DNA from: Pseudomonas maioricensis
GTDB lineage: Bacteria > Pseudomonadota > Gammaproteobacteria > Pseudomonadales > Pseudomonadaceae
Direction: 5' to 3'
DNA: 64,000 nt
Assembly: GCF_022790535.1 (NCBI RefSeq)
Contig: NZ_LOHG01000001.1
Location: forward strand, 351,402 to 415,401
The position numbers and the translations under genes were made by a program. The notes below the pieces were generated by a model, which had not been told where the DNA came from, did no database searches, and was given only the letters and a program-made list of their open reading frames with translations. Of the stretch, positions 9,734-17,984 are shown one piece after another (the stretch's first letter is position 1; each line of letters begins with the position of its first letter).

Positions 9734-9836
9734 TGTGGGAGCTGGGCTTGCCCGCGATATAGGCGACTCAATCTAAAGTCATACCGCGTCCAGTCTTATC
9801 GTCGGAATGCCGCCCAGACCAGGCTCAGCTCCCACA
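9734..9836. repeat. REP pair overlapping the hutH 3' end
   Basis: Left arm TGTGGGAGCTGGGCTTGCCC; right arm is the variant ATCGTCGGAATGCCGCCCAG ending CTCCCACA. The HutH-family frame runs into the right arm and stops in the spacer. Confidence 0.85.
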
Positions 9837-11413
9837 TGAGTGGTGTGCTCCATAAGATTGGATTCGCCTCGCGAGACATCGACTGTTGCCGACCGGCACT
9901 GGCGAAACACTCTTTCCAGCAGCGCCTCACTCCTGAGCACCTTGGCGCTGCTGGCGATGTCCGGGGCCAGCCAGCGGTCTTCGTCGTAAGGCGGGACTGC
10001 TTCGCGCAGCACACGCCATGCGGCGTCGGTACCGACGCCAAAGCGCTGGATCTTCAAAAACTCGAAAGCCTGGGCCGCAAGCAGATACTCAATGGCAAGG
10101 ATCTGCGTGGTGTTTTCCAGCACCTTGTGCAGTTTCAGTGCGGCATTGGTGCCCATGCTCAAGTGGTCTTCCTGCAAACCCGAGGTGACAAAGTTGTCAG
10201 TCACTGCCGGTTGCGCCAGTTGGCGGTTTTCTGCGCACAACGACGCCGCGACGTACTGCACAATCATCATCCCCGAGTTAACCCCCGGCTGGCTGACCAG
10301 AAACGCCGGCAAGTTACTGATGGTCGGGTTGATCAGGCGATCCAGACGTCGCTCGGCAATCGAGCCCAGTTCAGCGACAGCAATTGCCAGCAAGTCTGCC
10401 GCCATGGCGACGGACTGACCGTGCGGGTTGGCTTGCGACACCACGCGATACGATTCAGGTGTGCCGAGCACCAGCGGGTTGTCCGTCGCCGAGTTCAGCT
10501 CGATTTCAATCTGCCGGGTCGCGTGCACCAACTGGTCGCGGGTCGCGCCATGCACTTGCGGGATTGAGCGAACACTCAGCGCGTCCTGAGTCCGGATGCC
10601 ACGGCTGTTGACCACCACCTCACTGCCATCCAGCAAGCCACGCAGGTTGCTGCCGACGATTTGCATGCCCGGATGCGGCTTGAGGGCGATGATTTCCGCG
10701 TCGAAGGCATTGATCTGGCCGCCGAGTGCTTCAAAACTCATGGCGCCGATAACATCCGCCCATTGCGTCAGGCGCTGTGCGTCGGCAATCGCCAGACAGC
10801 TCAGGCCGGTCATGCACGGCGTACCGTTGACCAGGCACAATCCGTCTTTCGCACCGAGTATGACCGGGCTCAAACCCTCGGCATCCAGCGCTTGCTGCGC
10901 AGGCATGATATGGCCGCGATAGCTGACGTTGCCCACGCCCAGCAAGGCAATCCCGATATGCGCCATGTGGGTCAGATAGCCCACCGAACCTTGGGACGGA
11001 ACATACGGGGTGATGTTGCGGTTGAGCAGGTTCAGCAGCGCCTCTACGACTTGCCGGTGCAGCCCGGATTTGCCCTGGCTGTAATTGATGATTGCTGCGC
11101 AGATGATCGACCGGGTTTGCTCGTCTGACAGCGCAACACCGACACCACACGCGTGGCTCAGCAGCGTATTGCGCGACAACTGGCTCAGTTGTTCGCCTTG
11201 CAGTGAAATATTGCACAGCGCGCCCAGCCCGGTGTTCACGCCATAAGCACGCTCGCCGCTGGCGACGATGCGTTCGACGATTGCCTGAGCGTTGTCGATC
11301 CGTGCCCAGGCGCTGGCCGAGAGCGCCAGTTGCGCGCCCCGACGAGCGACTGCAACCACGTCCTGCCAACGGACCGTACCTTCACCAATCACCACTTGTT
11401 CGACGGGCGACAT
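9779..11413 (-). CDS. HutH-family aromatic amino-acid lyase homologue lacking the MIO Ala-Ser-Gly triad
   Basis: The family (HAL/PAL/TAL) removes ammonia from histidine, phenylalanine or tyrosine using an MIO cofactor built from an internal Ala-Ser-Gly. The 544-residue product has the fold markers YGVNTGLG near residue 57, VNGTP, SATDNPLVL, NPHGQSVAMAAD, AERR and QEDHLSM. At residues 142-161, where canonical enzymes read GSVGASGDLAPLAH, this protein reads GSVGYLTHMAH: exactly three residues are missing and the rest aligns. It should not form MIO, so ammonia-lyase activity is doubtful. The last 19 residues are encoded by a REP element. It follows hutV by 12 bp. I chose the ATG at 11413 (AAGGAA upstream) over a GTG two codons earlier. 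Confidence 0.85.
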   Translation of the reverse strand: MSPVEQVVIGEGTVRWQDVVAVARRGAQLALSASAWARIDNAQAIVERIVASGERAYGVNTGLGALCNISLQGEQLSQLSRNTLLSHACGVGVALSDEQTRSIICAAIINYSQGKSGLHRQVVEALLNLLNRNITPYVPSQGSVGYLTHMAHIGIALLGVGNVSYRGHIMPAQQALDAEGLSPVILGAKDGLCLVNGTPCMTGLSCLAIADAQRLTQWADVIGAMSFEALGGQINAFDAEIIALKPHPGMQIVGSNLRGLLDGSEVVVNSRGIRTQDALSVRSIPQVHGATRDQLVHATRQIEIELNSATDNPLVLGTPESYRVVSQANPHGQSVAMAADLLAIAVAELGSIAERRLDRLINPTISNLPAFLVSQPGVNSGMMIVQYVAASLCAENRQLAQPAVTDNFVTSGLQEDHLSMGTNAALKLHKVLENTTQILAIEYLLAAQAFEFLKIQRFGVGTDAAWRVLREAVPPYDEDRWLAPDIASSAKVLRSEALLERVFRQCRSATVDVSRGESNLMEHTTHVGAEPGLGGIPTIRLDAV

Positions 11414-11425
11414 CTGCACGCTTCC

Positions 11426-12256
11426 TTACACAGTCACTGCGCGCCGCTGCACGAAACGATCAACGTATTCGTCGGCGGGGGAGTAGAGGATTTCTTTCGG
11501 AGTGCCCACCTGAATCAACTGTCCGTCCTTGAGAATCGCGATGCGATTACCGATGCGCACGGCTTCATCAAGATCGTGGGTGATGAACACGATGGTTTTC
11601 TTCAAATTGCTTTGCAGCTCCAGCAACTGGTCCTGCATTTCCGCGCGAATCAACGGATCCAGGGCGCTGAATGCTTCGTCCATCAGAATGATGTCAGTGT
11701 CTGCCGCCAATGCGCGGGCCAGCCCCACCCGTTGACGCATGCCGCCGGAAAGCTGATGCGGGTATTTGTTTTCGTAGCCCTGCAGGCCCACGGTACTGAT
11801 CCAGTGCCGGGCGCGTTCGATGCAGTACTCTTTGCTCTCACCACGTACTTTCAGGCCGTAGGCAACGTTGTCCTGCACGGTCTTGTGCGGCAACAGGCCG
11901 AAACTCTGGAACACCATGCTGATTTTCTTGCGACGAAATTGGCGCAGCGCTTCCATGTCGTACTGCAGGATGTCTTCGCCATCGACCAGAATCTCGCCGC
12001 TTGTAGGATCGATCAGCCGGTTGAAGTGGCGCACCAGCGTAGACTTGCCCGAGCCGGACAGGCCCATGATCACGAAAATCTCACCGCTGCCAATGGACAG
12101 CGACAAGTCATTCACGCCGACCACGCAGCCGGTTTTTGCCAGGACTTCATCCTTGCTGTTGTTCTGCTTCACCATTTCCAGCGCGTCCTTGGGACGGTTG
12201 CCGAAAATCTTGAAGACGTTGCGGACCACGATTTTATTGGGCTGGTCGAGCGTCAT
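11426..12256 (-). CDS. hutV: ABC transporter ATP-binding protein HutV (quaternary amine/histidine type)
   Basis: Cytoplasmic ATPase of a ProV/OpuAA-like importer. The 276-residue product has Walker A GLSGSGKST near residues 66-74, a Q-loop in FQSFGLLPH, the signature LSGGMRQRVGLARAL, Walker B DIILMDEAFSALDP and the H-loop in FITHDLDEA. ProV-type C-terminal CBS domains are absent. The start overlaps the hutW stop by 4 bp (ATGA), and hutH follows immediately, so hutX-hutW-hutV-hutH form one unit. Context and similarity suggest histidine uptake; the glycine-betaine-like family leaves other quaternary amines possible. Confidence 0.9.
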   Translation of the reverse strand: MTLDQPNKIVVRNVFKIFGNRPKDALEMVKQNNSKDEVLAKTGCVVGVNDLSLSIGSGEIFVIMGLSGSGKSTLVRHFNRLIDPTSGEILVDGEDILQYDMEALRQFRRKKISMVFQSFGLLPHKTVQDNVAYGLKVRGESKEYCIERARHWISTVGLQGYENKYPHQLSGGMRQRVGLARALAADTDIILMDEAFSALDPLIRAEMQDQLLELQSNLKKTIVFITHDLDEAVRIGNRIAILKDGQLIQVGTPKEILYSPADEYVDRFVQRRAVTV

Positions 12257-13104
12257 TTGTTTGCCTCATGCCGTGGTCGGCCGTATGCCTGGGTGATGCG
12301 GTCGATGACCACTGCGAGAATCACAATCGCCAGTCCGGCTTCCAGTCCGCGTCCGACGTTGAGGGTCTGAATACCCACCAATACGTCTTCGCCAAGACCG
12401 CGGGCGCCGATCATCGAGGCGATAACCACCATCGACAGGGCCATCATCGTGGTCTGGTTGATCCCGGCCATGATGCTCGGCAGCGCCAGCGGCAGTTGCA
12501 CGCCGAACAATTGCTGCCAGCGATTGGCGCCGAACGCATTGATCGCTTCCATGACTTCGCCGTCCACTTGGCGAATGCCCAGATCGGTAAGGCGAATCAG
12601 CGGCGGCGCGGCGTAGATCACTGTGGCGAAAATCGCCGGGACCTTGCCCAGGCCGAACAGCATCAATACCGGGATCAGGTAAACGAAGCTGGGCATGGTC
12701 TGCATGATGTCCAGCAACGGCATCAGCACCGAGCGCAGGCGGTTGCTGCGTGCCGAAAGAATGCCCAACGGGATGCCGATGATCACCGAAATCAACGTGG
12801 CGACCAGCATCAGCGCCAGGGTCTGCATCAGCTTGTCCCACAGCCCCACGGCACCGACCAGAAACAGCAGGCCGACGATGACGGCAGTGGTCGTAATCTT
12901 GCGCGTGGCGTGCCAGGCAATGCCGCCGACAATCGCCAACATCAACCACCATGGCGCCATGCGCAGCAGGCCTTCCAGATTGACGATGGCCCACAGCAGC
13001 GTGTCGGAAATCTGCCGGAACACATCGCCGTAATTGGTCACCAGCGCATCAACCCAGTCGTTGACCAGATTGGCGATGGAGAATGTGAAGCTTTCGGGGA
13101 ACAT
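12253..13104 (-). CDS. hutW: ABC transporter permease HutW
   Basis: Inner-membrane permease of the same importer, 283 residues with about six or seven hydrophobic spans. The C-terminal half has the ProW/OpuAB-type BPD_transp_1 domain, with the EAA-like loop EAINAFGANRWQQLFGVQLPLALPSIMAGI. The N-terminus MFPESFTFSIANLVNDWVDALV resembles ProW-type permeases. It overlaps hutV by 4 bp. A REP pair lies in the gap between it and the upstream hutX. Confidence 0.9.
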   Translation of the reverse strand: MFPESFTFSIANLVNDWVDALVTNYGDVFRQISDTLLWAIVNLEGLLRMAPWWLMLAIVGGIAWHATRKITTTAVIVGLLFLVGAVGLWDKLMQTLALMLVATLISVIIGIPLGILSARSNRLRSVLMPLLDIMQTMPSFVYLIPVLMLFGLGKVPAIFATVIYAAPPLIRLTDLGIRQVDGEVMEAINAFGANRWQQLFGVQLPLALPSIMAGINQTTMMALSMVVIASMIGARGLGEDVLVGIQTLNVGRGLEAGLAIVILAVVIDRITQAYGRPRHEANK

Positions 13105-13153
13105 AAAAGGGTTCTCGATCTAAATTGGAGATGCTTGATCGGGTACCGGGTCC

Positions 13154-13241
13154 TGTAGGAGTGAGCTTGCTCGCGATTCGGTGTGCCAGTCTCAAACTAT
13201 TTGACTGGACTGACGCTATCGCGAGCAAGCTCACTCCTACA
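13154..13241. repeat. REP pair (GTAGGAGTGAGCTTGCTCGC type) inside the hutXWV operon
   Basis: Inverted arms TGTAGGAGTGAGCTTGCTCG and complement around a 38-bp spacer, located between the co-directional genes hutX and hutW. It may tune relative expression of the abundant binding protein and the permease. Confidence 0.9.
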
Positions 13242-13268
13242 GGGGGGAGGGGCGCCCGGATTAGTTAT

Positions 13269-14237
13269 CTACAACGAAGCATCCACCTTTTTCGCCGCTT
13301 CTTCACTCACCCAGGCATGCCAGACTTCAGGGTGTTCCTTGAGGAAGATCTTCGCCAGCTTCGGCGATTCGATACGGTCCTTGGTCATGCGAGCCAGGTT
13401 CTGGTTGAGCAGATCGATCGGGATGTTGACCTTTTCCATGACCGACACCAACTCAGGCGCCTGTTCGTGGAAGGCTTTCGACAAGCCGACCTTGATCTCG
13501 ATGGTCTTGTTCACGCCATCCTTCTCTTCCAGACGCACCATGTCTACTTGACCCATCAAAGGCGTTGGCGACCAGTAGTAAGTCAGGATCGGCTCGCCAC
13601 GTTTGTAGCTGGACAAAATCGCCGCATCGAGCGCCGGGCCGGTGCCTGGGCGGAAGTTGGTGTACTTGTCTTCCAGGCCATAGCTCTTGAGCATTTCGCT
13701 GTTTTCCAGCTCGCAGGTCCAGCCAGCCGGGCAGTTGTAGAAACGGCCTTTGCCGGGTTCTTCAGCGTCTTTGAACAACGTCGAGTATTTGGCCAGATCG
13801 CTGATGGATTTCAGGTCGGGGGCCTTGGCTTCCAGCTTGCGCTTGGCGTCGCCTTCGATCACATAGCGCGGCACGTACCAACCTTCGACTGCGCCTTTGA
13901 CCGGGCTGCCGACACCGACTACTTTTCCGGCCTTCTCAGCCTTGTTCCACACTTCGCTGCGACCGACCCACTCTTCGGCAAACACCTGAATATCGTTGGT
14001 GCTCAGGGCGTTTTCCATGGTGATGGAGTTGCCCGGTAGGCTGTCGACTTCACAGCCATAACCCTTGTTCAGGACTACCTGCAGCACGTCGGTGAGCAGC
14101 ATGGCGCTTTCCCAGTTCAGACCGGCGAACTTCACCGGCTTGCCGGATTCACACCAACCCGCTGCCTGACTCGCGCCAGCGCCGGTGAGCAAACCCAGTG
14201 AAATCAACGTGGATAGCAGTGCCTTCTTGGTTTTCAT
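13269..14237 (-). CDS. hutX: ABC transporter substrate-binding protein HutX
   Basis: Periplasmic binding protein of the OpuAC/ProX family, 322 residues. A cleavable signal peptide is clear: MKTKKALLST, a hydrophobic core, then GASQAAG with cleavage expected after AQA-like residues near 27. WESAMLLTDVLQVVL and the aromatic-rich TYYWSPTPLM are typical of quaternary amine or histidine binders. The ATG at 14237 has GAGGAG upstream; an in-frame extension to 14381 runs into REP sequence and is rejected. hutW follows after a REP-containing gap. Confidence 0.9.
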   Translation of the reverse strand: MKTKKALLSTLISLGLLTGAGASQAAGWCESGKPVKFAGLNWESAMLLTDVLQVVLNKGYGCEVDSLPGNSITMENALSTNDIQVFAEEWVGRSEVWNKAEKAGKVVGVGSPVKGAVEGWYVPRYVIEGDAKRKLEAKAPDLKSISDLAKYSTLFKDAEEPGKGRFYNCPAGWTCELENSEMLKSYGLEDKYTNFRPGTGPALDAAILSSYKRGEPILTYYWSPTPLMGQVDMVRLEEKDGVNKTIEIKVGLSKAFHEQAPELVSVMEKVNIPIDLLNQNLARMTKDRIESPKLAKIFLKEHPEVWHAWVSEEAAKKVDASL

Positions 14238-14359
14238 TGTGTGACGCTCCTCGCGAATGGATGTGGGCAGTTTCCAGATCAAAAGGCCAGAAGCCTGATT
14301 GCAGGACACTTGACGGTCCTTTGGGGTGGTCAGTTCCTTCTGCGCTGTTGGAGATCCTT

Positions 14360-14476
14360 TGTGGGAGCGGGTGGGCGGCATTCCGACTTGCCCGCGATAA
14401 ACGATGACGCGGTATGCCGTCTAGCTGCGTCTCATGTATCGTCGGAATGCCGCCCAGACCAAGCTCTGCTCCCACA
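14360..14476. repeat. REP pair with mosaic arms between hutU and hutX
   Basis: Left arm TGTGGGAGCGGGTGGGCGGC continues ATTCCGACTTGCCCGCGAT; right arm is ATCGTCGGAATGCCGCCCAG ending CTCCCACA. Both arms therefore carry the GGCGGCATTCCGAC variant block. Confidence 0.85.
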
Positions 14477-14508
14477 AGTACAGTGTTCCCTCTGGATCTC
14501 CGCTAGCC

Positions 14509-16194
14509 TTAACTCCCCACCATCGGCAGGTTCAAGCCCTTCTCATTCGCGCAATCAATCGCGATCTGATAGCCCGCATCCGCATGGCGCATCACGCCGG
14601 TTGCCGGGTCGTTGTGCAGGACGCGGGCGATGCGTTCCGCTGCTTCGTCTGTACCGTCGCATACGATCACCATGCCCGAATGCTGCGAGAAGCCCATACC
14701 GACGCCGCCGCCGTGGTGCAGCGAAACCCAGGTCGCGCCGCTGGCGGTATTGAGCAGGGCGTTGAGCAGTGGCCAGTCGGAGACGGCATCGGAGCCATCC
14801 TGCATGGATTCGGTTTCACGGTTCGGGCTGGATACCGAGCCGGAGTCCAGGTGATCGCGGCCAATCACAACCGGTGCCGACAACTCACCGCTGCGGACCA
14901 TTTCATTGAACGCCAGGCCGAGTTTGGCGCGCTGGCCCAGGCCAACCCAGCAGATACGTGCTGGCAGGCCCTGGAAGGCTATGCGCTCGCGGGCCATGTT
15001 CAGCCAGTTGTGCAAGTGCGCGTCGTCGGGGATCAGTTCTTTGACCTTGGCGTCGGTCTTGTAGATATCTTCCGGATCGCCCGACAGCGCGGCCCAGCGG
15101 AAAGGCCCTACGCCACGGCAGAACAACGGACGGATGTAGGCCGGGACGAAACCCGGGAAGTCGAAAGCGTTTGCTACGCCTTCTTCCTTGGCCATCTGCC
15201 GGATGTTGTTGCCGTAGTCGAACGTCGGAATGCCCATTTTCTGGAACGCCAGCATCGCCTCGACGTGTTCAGCCATGGATTGCTTGGCGGCTTTGACCAC
15301 TGCTGCCGGTTCGGTCAAAGAGCGGGCGCGGTACTCGTCCCAGGTCCAGCCTTTAGGCAGGTAACCGTTGAGAGGGTCGTGGGCGCTAGTCTGGTCGGTC
15401 ACCATGTCCGGGCGTACGCCGCGACGGACCATTTCCGGCAGGATTTCTGCGGCGTTGCCGCACAGCGCGATGGAGATTGCTTTGCCTTCAGCGGTGTATT
15501 TGGCAATGCGCGCCAGGGCGTCGTCGAGATCAACGGCCTGTTCATCGACGTAACGCGTTTTGAGGCGGAAATCGATGCGGCTCTGCTGGCATTCGATATT
15601 CAAGGAGCTGGCACCGGCCATGCCTGCGGCCAGAGGTTGTGCGCCACCCATGCCGCCCAGACCTGCCGTCAGTACCCACTTGCCTTTGAGGCTGCCGTTG
15701 TAATGCTGGCGACCGGCTTCGACGAAGGTTTCGTAAGTGCCTTGAACGATGCCTTGGCTGCCGATGTAGATCCAGCTGCCTGCAGTCATCTGGCCGTACA
15801 TGGCCAGGCCCTTGGCATCCAGTTCGTTGAAGTGCTCCCAACTCGCCCAGTGCGGCACCAGGTTGGAGTTGGCGATCAGCACGCGAGGGGCGTTGCTGTG
15901 AGTCTTGAACACGCCGACCGGTTTGCCGGACTGGACCAGCAGGGTTTCGTCATCATTCAGATTGGTCAGGCTTTCAACGATCTTGTCGTAGCATTCCCAA
16001 TTACGTGCTGCGCGACCGATACCGCCATAAACCACCAGCTCTTTAGGGTTTTCGGCCACTTCCGGGTCAAGGTTGTTCATCAGCATGCGCAACGGCGCTT
16101 CGGTCATCCAGCTTTTGGCGGTGAGCTTAGTGCCCCGGGCAGCGCGAACTTCAACGTCACGGTAGCGGGTCCAGTGTTGGTTATTCTCGGTCAC
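14509..16194 (-). CDS. hutU: Urocanate hydratase HutU
   Basis: NAD-dependent cytoplasmic enzyme converting urocanate to imidazolone propionate. The 561-residue product is nearly collinear with other Pseudomonas urocanases. The NAD-binding stretch [16 protein letters not shown] lies near residues 175-190, and the active-site cysteine is in the [10 protein letters not shown] segment near residue 415. The start is a GTG at 16194, as in relatives beginning (V)TENN. It heads the leftward catabolic unit; a sigma-54 promoter and a perfect HutC palindrome lie directly upstream. Confidence 0.97.
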   Translation of the reverse strand: MTENNQHWTRYRDVEVRAARGTKLTAKSWMTEAPLRMLMNNLDPEVAENPKELVVYGGIGRAARNWECYDKIVESLTNLNDDETLLVQSGKPVGVFKTHSNAPRVLIANSNLVPHWASWEHFNELDAKGLAMYGQMTAGSWIYIGSQGIVQGTYETFVEAGRQHYNGSLKGKWVLTAGLGGMGGAQPLAAGMAGASSLNIECQQSRIDFRLKTRYVDEQAVDLDDALARIAKYTAEGKAISIALCGNAAEILPEMVRRGVRPDMVTDQTSAHDPLNGYLPKGWTWDEYRARSLTEPAAVVKAAKQSMAEHVEAMLAFQKMGIPTFDYGNNIRQMAKEEGVANAFDFPGFVPAYIRPLFCRGVGPFRWAALSGDPEDIYKTDAKVKELIPDDAHLHNWLNMARERIAFQGLPARICWVGLGQRAKLGLAFNEMVRSGELSAPVVIGRDHLDSGSVSSPNRETESMQDGSDAVSDWPLLNALLNTASGATWVSLHHGGGVGMGFSQHSGMVIVCDGTDEAAERIARVLHNDPATGVMRHADAGYQIAIDCANEKGLNLPMVGS

Positions 16195-16235
16195 GAAAGA
16201 AGTCCTCAGCGATCAGTTCAATGCACTTGGCTTTA

Positions 16236-16249
16236 CTTGTATGTACAAG
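16236..16249. promoter_or_regulatory. HutC operator upstream of hutU
   Basis: CTTGTATGTACAAG is a perfect 14-bp palindrome and matches the known Pseudomonas HutC site. It overlaps the expected start point of the sigma-54 promoter just upstream, so bound HutC would block initiation; urocanate is the usual inducer. Confidence 0.88.
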
Positions 16250-16253
16250 CATA

Positions 16254-16269
16254 TGCAATTGAAATACCA
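16254..16269 (-). promoter_or_regulatory. Sigma-54 promoter of hutU
   Basis: On the minus strand TGGTATTTCAATTGCA fits the -24/-12 pattern TGGYRYRN4TTGCA with one mismatch and exact GG-GC spacing. In fluorescens-group pseudomonads hutU is RpoN/CbrB dependent, which this site explains. An upstream activator site was not located. Confidence 0.75.
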
Positions 16270-16309
16270 ACATTGGAAATCCATCGTAATGCCACGGACA
16301 CCACGAACC

Positions 16310-16398
16310 TGTAGGAGTGAGCTTGCTCGCGATAGCGTCGTGTCAGTCGATGTATTTGCGGCTGATCTGACGTCATCGCGAGCAAGCTCACTCCTACA
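16310..16398. repeat. REP pair (GTAGGAGTGAGCTTGCTCGC type)
   Basis: Inverted arms around a 39-bp spacer, 116 bp upstream of hutU and close to the 3' end of the anti-sigma gene. It marks one border of the non-hut block inside the hut cluster. Confidence 0.9.
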
Positions 16399-16605
16399 GA
16401 AAAAGTTTTAAATTCAGAAGGTTATATTGATTTTTAATAGGTGGCTGGGCGAGTTAAGCAGGCGGGTTCGACGAGGAGCGGGGACAGGAACTCAAAAGAT
16501 AGGCGGCCATGGGGCGGCGGATGCACGCGAACAGTGAGCCGTCCAAAGTCGTTACGACTCGCTTCGTCTTGGGGCGCTCGGTAACAAATTGGTGCGCGGT
16601 TTGGG
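16399..16605. other. Intergenic stretch without recognised features
   Basis: About 200 bp between the REP pair and the anti-sigma stop. The left part is AT-rich (TTTTAAATTCAG..TTTTTAATAGG). I see no ORF with a credible start, terminator or known RNA. Confidence 0.5.
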
Positions 16606-17331
16606 TCAGATCACCTTAACCGCACGACCGATGAACTGGATCGGCCCGGTAGGTTTACCGATCGGTGAGCCGGTGGCCTGTTCCAGCGTCAGCTCGAACA
16701 GCTGGTTAGGCTGCAGCGGCGGCAGTTTATCCAGTGGCACTTTCAGGGTCTGCCCTGGCTTCACCAGCCCGAGCGATACCGGGCCTTGCCAGTCATCACC
16801 CTTGGTCCAGAACTCCAGCGCCTTGTCGGCGGGCACTTCGGTAACGCTCAGGGGGATGAGCTGGATGTCTTGTGAATTACTGGTCTGAATCACCCAGCCC
16901 GGTGCTTTGTCCTGCGGCGCGACCAGTACCACCAGATAAGACGGCGATGGAGTTGTGCGTGATTGGGTGAGCAAGGTCATGCCCAACACCAGTGACGCCG
17001 CCAGCCCGGCACCGGCCAGACCACGCCAGATCGACAGGTTGTTCCACCAGCTCTGTACGTCGCGTTTTGTGGTTTTCTGCGGCGCAAGCAGGTCATCCAG
17101 ACTGCGCTCAATGCGCGCCCACAGATGGGTTGGCGGGTTTTGCGGTTCCACCATGTCCGTCAGTGGCAGCAGGCGCTCTTCCCACGCATCGACAGCAGCC
17201 CGCAGGGCTGGCTCGTTGGGCAGTCGACGCTCTACTTCAGTTCGTTGCTGTGCAGACAAAGTGCCCAGCACATATTCGCCCGCTAACTCATTCAGCGGTT
17301 TTTGGGGTTCAGTGCCCGAGCTGTTGCTCAT
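16606..17331 (-). CDS. Anti-sigma factor, RskA/ChrR-like membrane protein
   Basis: Predicted negative regulator of the ECF sigma factor encoded just upstream. The 241-residue product has a cytoplasmic N-terminal zinc-less anti-sigma region (LNELAGEYVLGTLSAQQR near residues 13-30), one transmembrane helix (GLAGAGLAASLVLGMTLL near 108-125) and a periplasmic RskA domain ending FIGRAVKVI. The ATG at 17331 overlaps the sigma stop by 4 bp, showing translational coupling. An in-frame extension upstream lies inside the sigma gene and is not used. Confidence 0.88.
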   Translation of the reverse strand: MSNSSGTEPQKPLNELAGEYVLGTLSAQQRTEVERRLPNEPALRAAVDAWEERLLPLTDMVEPQNPPTHLWARIERSLDDLLAPQKTTKRDVQSWWNNLSIWRGLAGAGLAASLVLGMTLLTQSRTTPSPSYLVVLVAPQDKAPGWVIQTSNSQDIQLIPLSVTEVPADKALEFWTKGDDWQGPVSLGLVKPGQTLKVPLDKLPPLQPNQLFELTLEQATGSPIGKPTGPIQFIGRAVKVI

Positions 17332-17891
17332 CCGATGCACTCCCGTAATGCATTCAGGCTGCGCTTTATCCAGGTTTTGACAGTGCCCAGCGGCGCGCCG
17401 ATTTTTTGCGCAATCTCTTGATGTGAATAGCCGTCCACGTAAGCGTGGAACACGCAATTGCGACGTACCGGTTCAAGCTGCTCCAGACAGAATTCGATCC
17501 GCCCTGGGTTCACCCGCCAGTCAAAACTGTCCACCGTTTCATTCCAGCCTTCCAGCGTCGCCTGTGCTTCGCCATGTTCGTCTTCATCTTCGCTCTGCAC
17601 CTCACGGGCATTGTTGCGAAGGGCGTTCAACGCCAGATTTCGGGTGATGCTGAATATCCAGCCACGGGCAGAACCTCGGGTCTTGTCGAAGCTCGCTGCG
17701 CCAGTCCAGACCTTGATGAAGGCGTCGTGCACGATGTCCTGCGCCAACGCGCTGTCGCGTACCAAACGTTGCGCAACACCGAGCAAACGAGCGCTTTCCT
17801 GAGCATACAGACGCTCAAGCGCTTGCCGCTCGCCTCGTGCGCAGGCATCCAGTGCAGCTTCGTAATCGAACAGGGATTCGTGGGAGGACAA
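17328..17891 (-). CDS. ECF-type RNA polymerase sigma factor (SigK-like)
   Basis: The 187-residue product has region 2 (LYAQESARLLGVAQRLVRD through DIVHDAFIKVW and GSARGWIFSITRNLALNALR, residues about 28-92) and region 4 (LEQLEPVRRNCVFHAYVDGYSHQEIAQKIGAPLGTVKTWI, about 135-175). It pairs with the overlapping RskA-like anti-sigma gene. The start is uncertain: only a TTG at 17891 is available in frame and it has no obvious ribosome-binding site. Target genes cannot be named; the adjacent DUF3455 gene and nhaA are candidates by position only. Confidence 0.88.
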   Translation of the reverse strand: MSSHESLFDYEAALDACARGERQALERLYAQESARLLGVAQRLVRDSALAQDIVHDAFIKVWTGAASFDKTRGSARGWIFSITRNLALNALRNNAREVQSEDEDEHGEAQATLEGWNETVDSFDWRVNPGRIEFCLEQLEPVRRNCVFHAYVDGYSHQEIAQKIGAPLGTVKTWIKRSLNALRECIG

Positions 17892-17984
17892 TTCAATACG
17901 CCGTTTACAGAGTACTTCTACCCCGATTTGAATCGGAGCACCCGCGCAGGAGCATAGCCCAGTTCCCGCGCGGGACCCACAGAC

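Noticed and set aside
9511..9836. Possible CRISPR array (several similar palindromic units in a row)
   Set aside because: The units are REP pairs of differing sequence; there are no constant-length unique spacers and no cas genes.
14434..16314. Plus-strand frame of 626 codons opposite hutU
   Set aside because: Antisense shadow of a highly conserved gene; it also starts inside a REP element.
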